From Hyphomicrobiales bacterium (lineage in GTDB: Bacteria > Pseudomonadota > Alphaproteobacteria > Rhizobiales > Beijerinckiaceae), in NCBI GenBank assembly GCA_028290705.1, contig JAQGJH010000107.1, positions 1 to 61,870 on the forward strand: a stretch of 61,870 nt of DNA. Direction: 5' to 3'. The translations under genes and the position numbers were made by a program. Positions 34,261-43,169 of this stretch are shown here, piece by piece. The notes beneath the pieces are model-generated. The model searched no databases. It was not told the origin of the DNA and saw only the letters and a list, made by a program, of their open reading frames with translations. Within the stretch, counting starts at the first letter, position 1. Each line of letters opens with the position of its first letter.

Positions 34261-35046
34261 TCATCTTTGGTCGGCCGGGCGCCAGTGCAGCATCCGGTTA
34301 CGGAGCATAACGAACAAGCGGTCGAAGGTGAACGTGACCAGCATCAGCACGATCAGCGGCATCAGCATTGCGGTGACGTCGAACGCGCCCGCGGCCGTAT
34401 CGATCATGTAGCCGATGCCGGCGCGGGCGGAAATGAACTCGCCCACGATGGCACCGATCATCGCGAACGAGATCGAAACCCGCAGCGCCGAGAAGATCCA
34501 CGGGATGCAGTTTGGCAGCAGCAATTTGAAGAAAGTCTGCATGCGCGAGGCTCCGACGGTGCGCAGCAGGTTCACCAGCACGGGGTCGGTCGAACGAATG
34601 CCTTCGAACACGTTGATCATCATCGGCACGACCACCAGCGAGAACGCGAGCGCGAACTTGGACGCAAAGCCGATGCCCAGATACATGACGATGAGCGGCC
34701 CGAGCGCCACGCGCGGCAGACAGTTCAGCGCCATGATGAAGGGTTCGATGATGGCGCCCACCAGGCGGCTGACGCCCAGAACCATGCCGAGGAGGATGCC
34801 GACGACCGCGCCGAGCGCGAGCCCCGCCACGGCTTCGCTGAGCGTGACGCCAAGATGCCTGGGCAGTTCGCCGGACGTCAGCGACTCCCAGAATTCCGCC
34901 GCGATCCGGAACGGACTGCTTGTCCAAGTGACGTTGCTCAGGCCGAGGCGTGCGCTCACCTCCCAGAGGATGATGAAGCCGATCAGCGTCACGAACTGCG
35001 AAATGCGGATCACGGCCGCATCATTGCTGCGGGATGCGGCGTTCAT
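34261..35046 (-). CDS. ABC transporter permease (NitT/TauT type)
   Basis: The 261-residue inner-membrane protein has about six membrane helices and the binding-protein-dependent transport loop (VGASRMQTFFKLLLPNCIPWIFSALRVSISFAMIGAIVGEF). The EAA-like segment is in the usual place, roughly residues 165-195. The start overlaps the ATPase stop by 4 bases. It forms a complete importer with the ATPase at 35043 and binding protein at 33149. Confidence 0.93.
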   Translation of the reverse strand: MNAASRSNDAAVIRISQFVTLIGFIILWEVSARLGLSNVTWTSSPFRIAAEFWESLTSGELPRHLGVTLSEAVAGLALGAVVGILLGMVLGVSRLVGAIIEPFIMALNCLPRVALGPLIVMYLGIGFASKFALAFSLVVVPMMINVFEGIRSTDPVLVNLLRTVGASRMQTFFKLLLPNCIPWIFSALRVSISFAMIGAIVGEFISARAGIGYMIDTAAGAFDVTAMLMPLIVLMLVTFTFDRLFVMLRNRMLHWRPADQR

Positions 35047-35846
35047 TGCGCCACCTGCATGGCATTGGCGGCTTCGTCGCGCAGCGCCGACCACAGCAGG
35101 TCGTGATATTCGATGAAACGCGGATCGGACCGCAGTTTCTCGCCGTTGCGGGGGCGCGGCAGGTCGATGACGTGATCGGCGATGATCCGCCCCGGACGGG
35201 CGCTCATGACCACGACGCGATCCGACAGCGAGATGGCCTCGCCCAGGTCATGCGTGACGAACAGGACGCTGCGGCGATGCCGCTCCCAATATTGCAGAAA
35301 GATCTCCTGGATAAGGACCTTCGTCTGCGCGTCCAGCGCACCGAAGGGTTCATCCATCAGGATGAACTCTGGCTCGGCGACGAGCGTGCGCGCGAGCGAG
35401 ACGCGCTGGCGCATGCCGCCCGAAATTTCGCTCGGGTAGTGATCCTCGAACCCCGCAAGCCCCATCTGGGCGAGCACGTCACGGCAACGGGCGCGCCTCT
35501 CGTCACGCGACTCGCCCTTCACCTCGAGACCCAGTTCGGTGTTTTCGATGACGCTGCGCCACGGCAGCAGCGCATGCTGCTGGAAGACGTAGCCGACCTT
35601 CGTGTTGAAGGATCGCACGGGGGCGCCCAGCACCTCGAGTTCGCCGCTCTGGACCGGCAGCAGATTGGAGATGAAGTTGAGCAGCGTGCTCTTGCCGCAA
35701 CCGCTCGGCCCGACGACCGAGACGAACTCGCCCTCGCGAACGTTCAGATCGACGTTGTCGAGGATCGGCCGCATGGTCTTGCTGCGGTCGAGCAGCGCAT
35801 AGCTGAGCCCCCTGATAGACAGGCTGAGTGCCTTGTCGCGTGTCAC
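35043..35846 (-). CDS. ABC transporter ATP-binding protein (NitT/TauT type)
   Basis: The 267-residue ATPase has Walker A GPSGCGKST around residue 47, Q-loop VFQQHALLPW, signature ISGGMRQRVSLAR, Walker B FILMDEPFGALD and the H-loop FVTHDLGEA. It begins at GTG, chosen because GGGAGGGATC stands immediately before it; no better ATG exists upstream in frame. It is the first gene of the importer operon, divergent from UbiD copy 2, with the operator-like site B 69 bases upstream. Confidence 0.93.
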   Translation of the reverse strand: MTRDKALSLSIRGLSYALLDRSKTMRPILDNVDLNVREGEFVSVVGPSGCGKSTLLNFISNLLPVQSGELEVLGAPVRSFNTKVGYVFQQHALLPWRSVIENTELGLEVKGESRDERRARCRDVLAQMGLAGFEDHYPSEISGGMRQRVSLARTLVAEPEFILMDEPFGALDAQTKVLIQEIFLQYWERHRRSVLFVTHDLGEAISLSDRVVVMSARPGRIIADHVIDLPRPRNGEKLRSDPRFIEYHDLLWSALRDEAANAMQVAQ

Positions 35847-35914
35847 GATCCCTCCCGAGCGGCAGTTGCGGAGACAGAACGGTCCCCGCAGCATCCAATG
35901 GTCGCTGGCCGACC

Positions 35915-35940
35915 TATTTCGGTATTCAAACACCGATATT
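35915..35940. promoter_or_regulatory. Operator-like inverted repeat, site B
   Basis: Left arm TATTTCGGTATT, CA spacer, right arm AACACCGATATT; 9 of 12 arm positions are complementary. The left arm matches the left arm of site A at 11 of 12 positions. It sits between the divergent ABC transporter operon and UbiD copy 2. Confidence 0.6.
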
Positions 35941-36102
35941 AAGAAACCGCAACCGGCTGAGCTGTTCCGAAACGGTGAAAATTGCCCAAGGATCTGCTTC
36001 GCGGTGGCACACCAAGCCTCGCGCCAGCGGCGAGCATTCGTACAAAGCGCCGTGCGAAGGCCATGTTCGTGCTTGGCTCCCATCGCGGGGAGACGCGGGA
36101 CC

Positions 36103-36128
36103 TATTCCGGACACTGCATACCTTATTC
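36103..36128. promoter_or_regulatory. Possible weak operator, site D
   Basis: TATTCCGG, ten bases, then CCTTATTC repeats the GG-N10-CC spacing and flanking TATT of sites A-C, but its two arms are poorly complementary. It lies 100 bases before the UbiD copy 2 start. It may be a chance match. Confidence 0.2.
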
Positions 36129-36228
36129 GGCTTTACCGACATCCGGCTGCGTGCTAATTCGAAGGCAAGACAGGCGTGCGGAAAAGCGCCGGTCATCAAC
36201 GAGGTCGATCGGGAAGAGGGACAGGGCC

Positions 36229-37809
36229 ATGGAGCGCAAAGTCGAGAGCATTACGGCGCCGGAGCGGACGAAGCATCTGCGCGACCTCCGCAGCACGCTC
36301 GAATGGCTCGACGCGCAAGGCGACCTGATCACCACCGACAAGGAAGTGGATCCGGACCTCCAGGTCACCGGCCTGCAGAAGCTGATGGACGGCGGCAATC
36401 CCGTCCTCTTCAATCACGTCAAGGGCAAGCCCCACCATCGCGTGCTGACAAATCTGTTCGGCAGCATGGAAATCATGAACAAGATGTTCGGCTGGGATAA
36501 CGATCGGGACCGGACCGAGAAGCTGGCGCGGGCGCTCGCGAAGCCGATGCCTCCGGTGGAAATCGATCAGGCGGACGCGCCCTGCCAGCAGGTGGTGATC
36601 GAAAATCCGAAGGACGTGAACGAATATCTCGTGCCGATCCGTCATACGGAGCTCGAGTCGGAACTGACGGTGGGATCGGGCATCCGCCTCGTCTCCGGCA
36701 AGGCGTTCGGCGACGGCACAGACGTCGGTTACAACCGCATGAACTTCCGCTGGGGCAATGTCGGGACGTTCCAGATTTCGCCCGGCTCGCACATGTGGCA
36801 GGTCACCAGCGAAGCCTATCGCCGCAAGGAACGCGTGCCGATCACCATGTGCTTCGGCGTGCCGGCGGCCTGCACCCTGCTGGCCGGAGCCGCGTTCGAT
36901 TACGTGATCCTTCCGTATGGCTGCGACGAACTCGGCGTCGCCGGTGCGGCGCAGGGCTTTCCAGTCCGCGTCGTCAAGGCCCGCACGGTCGACGCCTGGG
37001 CCATCGCAGATTCCGAGGTCGTGATCGAAGGCTACATCGATCCGCGCGACACGCGCTTCGAGACGGCCGAGAGCGAGGCCGACAAGCAGCAGGGCCGCCA
37101 CCATTTCCACCCGGAATGGGCCGGCTACATGGGCAAGGCCTACAAGGCCCCGACGTTCCACATCACCGGCATCACCATGCGCAAGCCTGAGTCGAAGCCC
37201 ATCATCTACTGCCTGGGCGCGCATACGCTCGATGAGCACAACATCGACACGTCGATCCGCGAAGCCGCCATGTACGAGCTGTGCAACCGGATGCAGCCCG
37301 GCATCATCCAGGACGTCAACATTCCGTATTGCATGACGGACTGGGGCGGCGTGATCATCCAGGTGAAGAAGCGCAACCGCATCGAGGAAGGCTGGCAGCG
37401 CAACTTCATCTCGGCATTGCTGTCGACATCGCAAGGCATGCGCGTCGCCATCGCGGTGAGCGAGGACGTCGATCTCTACAGCATGGATGAAGTGATGTGG
37501 TCGATCACCACGCGCGTCAATCCGCGCACCGACATCCTCAATCCGACGCCAGGCGGGCGGGGCCAGACGTTCATGCCGGCCGAGCGCATGACGGCGGGCG
37601 ACAAGGAATGGACCGCCACCAACACGAGCTATGAAGGCGGCATGGGCATCGACGCCACCGTTCCTTACGGCTACGAGAGCGACTTCATGCGTCCCGTCTA
37701 TCCGGTCCACAAGGTCAAGCTCGAGGACTTCCTCGAGACGGATCAGATCAAGACCATCAAGGGGCACATGAAAGGCTGGACGGAGCTGCTGGCCAAGACG
37801 GGACGCTGA
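36229..37809 (+). CDS. UbiD family decarboxylase (copy 2, divergent subfamily)
   Basis: The 526-residue protein is a UbiD homologue. It has GYNRMNFRWGN (N-x4-R), the histidine in SPGSHMWQV and the glutamate in DSEVVIEGYID, so the cofactor and metal site looks complete. The EGPFGE-like segment of classical UbiD proteins is replaced by a charged insertion (SEADKQQGRHHFHPEWAGYMGK). It therefore belongs to a different subfamily from copies 1 and 3. GGGAAGAGGGACAGGGCC precedes the ATG. A CoA ligase and an enoyl-CoA hydratase follow in the same direction. This resembles decarboxylation of an aromatic acyl-CoA such as phthaloyl-CoA, but direct acid decarboxylation is equally possible. Confidence 0.88.
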   Translation: MERKVESITAPERTKHLRDLRSTLEWLDAQGDLITTDKEVDPDLQVTGLQKLMDGGNPVLFNHVKGKPHHRVLTNLFGSMEIMNKMFGWDNDRDRTEKLARALAKPMPPVEIDQADAPCQQVVIENPKDVNEYLVPIRHTELESELTVGSGIRLVSGKAFGDGTDVGYNRMNFRWGNVGTFQISPGSHMWQVTSEAYRRKERVPITMCFGVPAACTLLAGAAFDYVILPYGCDELGVAGAAQGFPVRVVKARTVDAWAIADSEVVIEGYIDPRDTRFETAESEADKQQGRHHFHPEWAGYMGKAYKAPTFHITGITMRKPESKPIIYCLGAHTLDEHNIDTSIREAAMYELCNRMQPGIIQDVNIPYCMTDWGGVIIQVKKRNRIEEGWQRNFISALLSTSQGMRVAIAVSEDVDLYSMDEVMWSITTRVNPRTDILNPTPGGRGQTFMPAERMTAGDKEWTATNTSYEGGMGIDATVPYGYESDFMRPVYPVHKVKLEDFLETDQIKTIKGHMKGWTELLAKTGR

Positions 37810-37879
37810 TGCGTCCTGCTCGCGCGGCGTAACGAGACCGGCTCCGCAGCCGGCGACAGACCAAGGGGACGGAAAAGCG

Positions 37880-39454
37880 ATGTCAAACGTCTTCGGCCAG
37901 CATGAACTGGCCCTTCCCTTCCGCTCGACGGCCGACCTGCTGTCGAGCTATCGCACGCGCGATCCAAACAAGAAGGCGATCGTCGATCTCGACCAGGGAA
38001 CGTCGATCACCTTCGGTTCGCTCGACCAGGCAACGATCGACGTCGCGACCGAGATGAAGCGGCGCGGTGTGGGGCATGGCGACAAGGTCGTGGTCCTGTC
38101 CGACGAGGTGCTCGAAAAGCTCATCGTCTGGCTCGCCTGCTGGCGCATCGGCGCGGTGGTCTGCCCGCTCAACGTCGAGCTGAACAGCGAGCACGTCTCG
38201 TCGCTGACGGCGCTGATCGGACCGAAACTCATTCTCGTGCACAAGGATCTCGACAAGGCGGCGTTCACCGTCGGGGCAGCCGCGCCCGTGTCGGTGTTCG
38301 GCGCATGGAGCGACGACCCTGCGAACGCCGATCCGGCCGACGAGTTCTTCCGTGCCGTACCCCGGGGGGCCGATGCGTCGGGACTGCCGGAGCGCAATGC
38401 CGCCGAAGACGTGTCCTGCATGTTCTGCACGTCGGGCACGACCAGCAAGCCCAAGATCGTCGTGTACGATCATGCGGCCTATTGGCTGAGCGGATTGTCC
38501 ACTCTGGACATCCTCGGCCTGACCGAGAAAGACAACACGCTGGAGTATCGCTCCTTCGGCTGGAACTCGGCGCAGATTCTCAGCCTGCTGCCGTTCCTGC
38601 AGGTCGGCCTGACCATGCACATGGCGAAGCGCTTCTCACACAGCAAGTTCTTTGAATGGATCCAGAAATACGAGCTGACATTCGCGGCCGGCGTGCCGAC
38701 CGTCGTCAACATGCTGCTCAACAAGCCGCTCGGCTACACGGCCAAGGATCTGCCGAGCCTGCGCCTCATGACCTGCAGCACCGCGCCTCTGTCGGGCGAG
38801 CAATGGGCGCGGTTCGAGGAAATGTACGGCGTCACGCTTCTGCAGCTTTATGGAATGTCGGAGGCCGGCTGGATCTGCGGCAACCGGCATTACAAGCGCA
38901 AGATCGGCACCGTCGGACCGCCGGCCAAGCATCAGGAATTCGCCATCGTGGACGAGCAGGGCAACGTCTGCCCGCCAGGCGTCGAGGGTGAAGTGACGAT
39001 CGGCGGCCCGCAGACCGCCATCGGACTTCTGAAGGACGACGGCACGATCGATCCGGTCCGCGGCCTGCGCATCAAGACCGGCGATCTCGCGGAAATGGAT
39101 GCCGAGGGTTTCGTGCGCGTCACCGGACGCACCAAGGATCTGATCATTCGCGGCGGCATGAATATCTCGCCCGTCGAAGTCGACGAGGTTCTGCTCGCCT
39201 GCCCGGGCGTGGCGGATGCCGCATCCGTCGGCGTGCCGGATCCCATCTACGGCGAAGAGGTGGTGGGTTTCGTCGTTCTGAAGGACGGCGCAACCGAGGC
39301 GGAGGTGATGGACTTCTGCGCGTCGAAGCTGCCGCATGCGAAACGTCCCAAGCAGGTCTTCGTGACGGACCAATTGCCCAAGAGCGATCGCGGCAAGGTG
39401 CTGCGCGACAAGCTGCGTGACGAATGGACCCGACGCACCGACGCGAAGAGCTGA
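37880..39454 (+). CDS. Acyl-CoA synthetase (AMP-forming acid-CoA ligase)
   Basis: The 524-residue enzyme belongs to the ANL adenylate-forming family. The P-loop-like motif reads CTSGTTSKPKIVVYDH near residue 180, the A5 motif LYGMSEAG near residue 322, A7 IKTGDLAEMD, A8 GRTKDLIIRGGMNISPVEVDE and A10 PKSDRGKVLRDKL with the catalytic lysine. It activates a carboxylic acid to its CoA thioester through an acyl-AMP. AAGGGGACGG precedes the ATG. It lies 70 bases after UbiD copy 2 and 7 bases before the enoyl-CoA hydratase, so the three are one operon. The acid is probably aromatic, judging by context only. Confidence 0.92.
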   Translation: MSNVFGQHELALPFRSTADLLSSYRTRDPNKKAIVDLDQGTSITFGSLDQATIDVATEMKRRGVGHGDKVVVLSDEVLEKLIVWLACWRIGAVVCPLNVELNSEHVSSLTALIGPKLILVHKDLDKAAFTVGAAAPVSVFGAWSDDPANADPADEFFRAVPRGADASGLPERNAAEDVSCMFCTSGTTSKPKIVVYDHAAYWLSGLSTLDILGLTEKDNTLEYRSFGWNSAQILSLLPFLQVGLTMHMAKRFSHSKFFEWIQKYELTFAAGVPTVVNMLLNKPLGYTAKDLPSLRLMTCSTAPLSGEQWARFEEMYGVTLLQLYGMSEAGWICGNRHYKRKIGTVGPPAKHQEFAIVDEQGNVCPPGVEGEVTIGGPQTAIGLLKDDGTIDPVRGLRIKTGDLAEMDAEGFVRVTGRTKDLIIRGGMNISPVEVDEVLLACPGVADAASVGVPDPIYGEEVVGFVVLKDGATEAEVMDFCASKLPHAKRPKQVFVTDQLPKSDRGKVLRDKLRDEWTRRTDAKS

Positions 39455-39461
39455 GGTGCGC

Positions 39462-40241
39462 ATGAGCGAAGCAGCCTACGACGGATTTCGGCTCGATCTC
39501 GACGCCTCGCGCGAGCGGGCCGACATCGTGCTCTGCCGTCCTCCCCTCAACGTCATTTCGATGGCGCAACGCGATCAGTTGCGCGAGGTTTTCGAGCAAC
39601 TCGATTGCGACGATCGTGTGCGCGTCATCGTGCTGCGCGCCGAGGGCCAGCATTTTTCGAGTGGCGGACAGATCAGCGGCTTTCTCGACACTTCGCCTGA
39701 AGTCGTTTCACGACTGGCCTGGAACATCGCCGCGCCTGCCCGTTGCCACAAGCCGGTAATCGCCGCGAACCGCGGCTATTGCTTCGGCGTCGGGTTCGAA
39801 CTTTCGCTCGCCTGCGACTTCCGCCTCGTCTCGGACACCTGTCAGTATGCCTTGCCTGAGCAGAAGCTCGGGCAAATTCCCGGCTCGGGTGGTTCGGCAC
39901 GTCTGCAGAAGATGATCGGCATCACACGCACCAAGAACATCGTGATGCGCTCGCAGCGAATCGACGCCGTCAAGGCCGTCGACTGGGGCATTGCAACCGA
40001 GCGTTTTGCAGATGCGAATCTCGAGGCCGCCACGGACGCGCTCGTCGACGAGTTGCGGGCTTTCTCGCCACTTGCTCAACGCACGGCCAAGAAGTTGCTG
40101 AACGACACGGAAGACACGAGCCTGTCGATCGCCATCGAACTCGAGGGCCATTGCTACAGCCGGCTGCGATCATCCGATGATTTTCGCGAGGGCGTGCTCG
40201 CCTTCGGAGAGAAGCGCGCGCCAAAGTTCACCGGCACGTAG
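39462..40241 (+). CDS. Enoyl-CoA hydratase/isomerase family protein
   Basis: The 259-residue crotonase-fold protein has an oxyanion-hole segment HFSSGGQISGF near residue 67 and a second, GYCFGVGFELSLACDFRL, near 107. PEQKLGQIPGSGGSARL follows and retains the catalytic glutamate position in PEQKLG. A member acting as hydratase, isomerase or hydrolase on a CoA thioester is expected. The ATG lies 7 bases after the CoA ligase stop. It is convergent with the TctC gene, 44 bases away. A role in converting the CoA product of the preceding ligase is inferred. Confidence 0.9.
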   Translation: MSEAAYDGFRLDLDASRERADIVLCRPPLNVISMAQRDQLREVFEQLDCDDRVRVIVLRAEGQHFSSGGQISGFLDTSPEVVSRLAWNIAAPARCHKPVIAANRGYCFGVGFELSLACDFRLVSDTCQYALPEQKLGQIPGSGGSARLQKMIGITRTKNIVMRSQRIDAVKAVDWGIATERFADANLEAATDALVDELRAFSPLAQRTAKKLLNDTEDTSLSIAIELEGHCYSRLRSSDDFREGVLAFGEKRAPKFTGT

Positions 40242-40285
40242 CAGAACTCCGGGGCTCACTTGCCCCGGGTTCCACATTCCAAAGA

Positions 40286-41320
40286 TCAGTTGGTCTTGAT
40301 CGCTTCGCGCGCCTTCTTCAGCACGTCTGGCTTGACGTTGTAGAGGCGGTTGACGAGCTGCGCCATCTTCTCCCCGGGCATCGGCTGATTGAGCTCGATC
40401 TTGAGCTTGTCAGCCTCCGCCTGAACGTCCTTGTCGGCCATCATGGCGTCGAAGGCGCCTCGCAGGGCCTTGAGACGATCGTCGGGAATTCCCGGGGGTC
40501 CGAAGATCGCGCGGCCCATGGATGACTGGGCGAAAATCAATTGCAGGACGTCGCGCTGTTCGTCCGTTTTCGCCAGTTCGACGACGGTCGGAACGTTCGG
40601 CAGGTCCGGGTGCCGCTCCAGCGCCAGCTGTACCAGAATGTTGATCTTCTTGTCGCGCAGCCAATCGGGTTTGTTGGCCAGCACTGACGAGAAGTTCATG
40701 CCGCCGATGCCGAACGTTTCGCCGCGCTCCATCGCCAGAGAAGTGGCTGCGCTTCCGCCATATCCGGGAATGAGCTTGAACTTCGTCCCAAGAATCCGGT
40801 TGAGCGCCGTCGGGTAGAGCACGGATTGATCGGTCGCGCCGCCGCCCCCCACGATGAGCTCGGTCTTCATGAGATCGTCGGCATTCTTGACCGGCGCCGT
40901 ATGCCAGGCGAGCGAAACGCCGACGTCCGCGTTCATGCTGCCGATCCACGAGAGCTTGCGCGCATCGTAGCGCGCGCCCGATGCGCCGAAGAGGTCGGCG
41001 GTGCCGATCGACCCGGGTCCGAGCCCGATCACGGTTCCGTCGCTCGGCTGTTGCGTCGCCATGCTGTTGGCCATGACGACGCCGGCGGCGCCGGGCATGT
41101 TCTGCGGCACGACGTTGGGATTTCCAGGCAGGAACTTCGAGAGGTGGCGGGCGAAGAAGCGCGCGTAGACGTCGTATCCGCCACCCGGCGGATGACTGAT
41201 GAGCATGCGGACGTCTTTGCCCTTGTAGAAGTCCGCCACCGTTTCGGCGCGCGCCTGCGTGGTCCACGCAAATGCGACACCCAGGATCAACGCGGCACGA
41301 AGCGCCGAGGCCTTGGTCAT
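40286..41320 (-). CDS. TctC-type (Bug) periplasmic substrate-binding protein
   Basis: The 344-residue receptor has a signal peptide (LRAALILGVAFAWTTQARA) and the TctC pattern ADFYKGKDVRMLISHPPGGGYDVYARFFARHL with the loop NMPGAAG. It is clearly related to the receptor at 2646 (same opening and GGGYD motif). GGAGGAGATC sets the ATG at 41320; the ATG 4 codons earlier would overlap this ribosome site. Its membrane subunits are not in the window. It is transcribed divergently from UbiD copy 3, with operator-like site C between, and probably binds the acid handled by that module. Confidence 0.88.
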   Translation of the reverse strand: MTKASALRAALILGVAFAWTTQARAETVADFYKGKDVRMLISHPPGGGYDVYARFFARHLSKFLPGNPNVVPQNMPGAAGVVMANSMATQQPSDGTVIGLGPGSIGTADLFGASGARYDARKLSWIGSMNADVGVSLAWHTAPVKNADDLMKTELIVGGGGATDQSVLYPTALNRILGTKFKLIPGYGGSAATSLAMERGETFGIGGMNFSSVLANKPDWLRDKKINILVQLALERHPDLPNVPTVVELAKTDEQRDVLQLIFAQSSMGRAIFGPPGIPDDRLKALRGAFDAMMADKDVQAEADKLKIELNQPMPGEKMAQLVNRLYNVKPDVLKKAREAIKTN

Positions 41321-41378
41321 GATCTCCTCCATGGTCTTTTGTTCTGGGCTCGTCGCTCTGTCGCGCGGCCTTTTTTTC

Positions 41379-41404
41379 TTATCTGGAATTATGATACCAG
41401 TATT
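41379..41404. promoter_or_regulatory. Operator-like inverted repeat, site C
   Basis: Left part TTATCTGGAATT, AT spacer, right part GATACCAGTATT. The core CTGG and CCAG are complementary with a 10-base gap, as in sites A and B; the outer arms are less symmetrical. It includes a TATGAT -10-like hexamer for UbiD copy 3 and lies 58 bases from the TctC start. Confidence 0.5.
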
Positions 41405-41446
41405 CGGATAGGGGTCGAGTCAAAACAAAACGAGGGAGTGTCGAAC

Positions 41447-43108
41447 GTGACAGCGAAGAACAACCCACCGGCGCGCAGCTATCCCGATCTTCACGATCAT
41501 ATCGCTTCTCTCGACGCTGCCGGGATGCTCGTTCGCGTCGACCGCTTGATCAACAAGGATACGGAAATGCACCCGCTGGTGCGTTGGCAGTTCCGCGGCG
41601 GCATCCCCGAACACGAACGCAAGGCATTCCTCTTCACCAACGTCACCGACAGCAAGGGCAAGCAGTACGACATCGACGTCGTGGTCGGTGCGCTGGCGGC
41701 CAATCGCGAGATCTATCGCATCGGGCTCGGCTGCGATCTCGACAAGATCGAGCAGACCTGGAACCGTGCGACTGCATCGCCGATTCCGCCCAAGGTGGTG
41801 GAGAATGCGCCCTGCCAGGAGATCGTCATCCAGGGTGAGGAACTCGATCGCGAGGGCATGGGACTCGACGCCATTCCGGTGCCGATCTCGACGCCCGGCT
41901 GGGACAACGCGCCCTACACGACCCTGTCCCAATACATCACCAAGGATCCTGACAGCGGCGTCCAGAACATGGGCAATTATCGCGGGCAAGTGAAAGCGCG
42001 CCGCCGCCTCGGCATGAACCCGTCGCTCGAGCTGCGGCCCGGCATCTACCAGCACTTTCTGAAGTACAAGGAACGCGGCGAGAAAATGCCCGCCGCCGTC
42101 ATTCTCGGCGCGCCGCCCGCCATCACCTTCACGTCGACGCAGAAGATTCCCGAGCGCCTCGACGAGCTCGAGGTTGCCGGAGCACTCGTGGGTTCGCCCA
42201 TCAACGTGGTGCGTGGCGTGACGGTCGACCTGATGGTGCCGGCCGAAGCCGAGATCGTGATCGAAGGCTATATCGAGACGGAGTGGCTCGAGCCCGAGGC
42301 GCCATTCGGCGAGTCGCACGGTCACGTCAACCTGCAGGAATACAACGCCTACATGGTGGTGACGGCGATCACCCGGAAGCGCAAGGCGATCCTGACGTCG
42401 ATCATCAGCCAGGTTACGCCGAGCGAGTCGAGCCTGATCAAGCGCATTTCGCTGGAGCCGCTTCTGCTGCAGCAATTGCGCGACGTCCTGGGCCTGCGCT
42501 GCGTCAAGCGCGTGGTGATGCACGAGCCGCTGACGAACCTGCGGAAGCTGGTGACGCTGATCATCGAGAAGAACACGCCACGCGTCGAAACATGGCGCGC
42601 GCTGCACGCCATGGCGACGCAGCATCGTGCCATCGGCAAGTTCATCATTGCGGTCGACGACGACATCGATCCCGACAATGCCGACGCTCTCTGGTGGGCC
42701 ATGGCCTATCGCTGCAATCCGGCGCTCGACATGGAGGTCGTGAAACACCGCGATCAGGGCCATGGGCCGCGCAGCCAGCGCAATGGCGGCGAGGATGCGT
42801 CGGTGCTGTTCGATGCGACGCTGAAGGAGCCCTTCCCGCCGATCTCGCTGCCCAAGCGCGAGTATATGGAAAAGGCGCGCGAGATCTGGGAAGAGTTGAA
42901 GCTGCCCGCGCTGAAGCCGCAGGCGCCGTGGTTCGGCGTCTCTCTCGGCGAGTGGGCGCCCGAATTCGACGTGATGGCCGAGCGCGCCACGCGCAGCGAA
43001 TACTGGACGACCGGCGAGATCATTGCGCAGCAGCGGCGCAACGACGTCCCGATGAACACCGAGACGCGCACGTTGCGCGACAAGGATGGCGACAAGGGGC
43101 CAACTTGA
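41447..43108 (+). CDS. UbiD family decarboxylase (copy 3)
   Basis: The 553-residue protein is a UbiD-type decarboxylase with NMGNYRGQV (N-x4-R), the histidine in GIYQHFLKY, the glutamate in EAEIVIEGYIE and EAPFGESHGH in the usual EGPFGE place. It thus keeps the prenylated-FMN and metal ligands. The start is a GTG with GAGGGAG eight bases upstream; a GTG three codons earlier is possible. It is more like copy 1 than copy 2. IPP isomerase begins 61 bases downstream on the same strand, behind a hairpin that covers its ribosome site. Decarboxylation of an aromatic or unsaturated acid is expected. Confidence 0.92.
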   Translation: MTAKNNPPARSYPDLHDHIASLDAAGMLVRVDRLINKDTEMHPLVRWQFRGGIPEHERKAFLFTNVTDSKGKQYDIDVVVGALAANREIYRIGLGCDLDKIEQTWNRATASPIPPKVVENAPCQEIVIQGEELDREGMGLDAIPVPISTPGWDNAPYTTLSQYITKDPDSGVQNMGNYRGQVKARRRLGMNPSLELRPGIYQHFLKYKERGEKMPAAVILGAPPAITFTSTQKIPERLDELEVAGALVGSPINVVRGVTVDLMVPAEAEIVIEGYIETEWLEPEAPFGESHGHVNLQEYNAYMVVTAITRKRKAILTSIISQVTPSESSLIKRISLEPLLLQQLRDVLGLRCVKRVVMHEPLTNLRKLVTLIIEKNTPRVETWRALHAMATQHRAIGKFIIAVDDDIDPDNADALWWAMAYRCNPALDMEVVKHRDQGHGPRSQRNGGEDASVLFDATLKEPFPPISLPKREYMEKAREIWEELKLPALKPQAPWFGVSLGEWAPEFDVMAERATRSEYWTTGEIIAQQRRNDVPMNTETRTLRDKDGDKGPT

Positions 43109-43121
43109 CGGGATCTGTCTG

Positions 43122-43163
43122 CTCCCCTCTGCTGTTGGTCCGCCCGAAGTTGGCGGAGGGGAG
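43122..43163 (+). promoter_or_regulatory. Hairpin covering the idi ribosome-binding site
   Basis: CTCCCCTC at 43122-43129 is perfectly complementary to GAGGGGAG at 43156-43163. The stem can extend inward to 13 pairs (three G-U) with a 16-base loop. The 3' arm is the GGAGGGGAG ribosome site of the gene at 43170. No T-run follows, so translational control is more likely than termination. Confidence 0.5.
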
Positions 43164-43169
43164 ATCGAC

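Larger units (their letters stand above)
35847..36228. other. 382-base divergent control region between ABC operon and UbiD copy 2
   Basis: No convincing gene is seen. The stretch holds operator-like site B at 35915-35940 and, nearer UbiD copy 2, a weaker look-alike at 36103-36128. The long leader before the plus-strand gene (about 290 bases from site B) leaves room for an additional promoter. An open frame crossing it on the plus strand has no ribosome site and no recognisable protein. Confidence 0.5.

Noticed and set aside
35982-36500. Plus-strand open frame across the ABC/UbiD intergenic region
   Set aside because: No ribosome site, no recognisable protein, and it overlaps the well-supported UbiD start in another frame.
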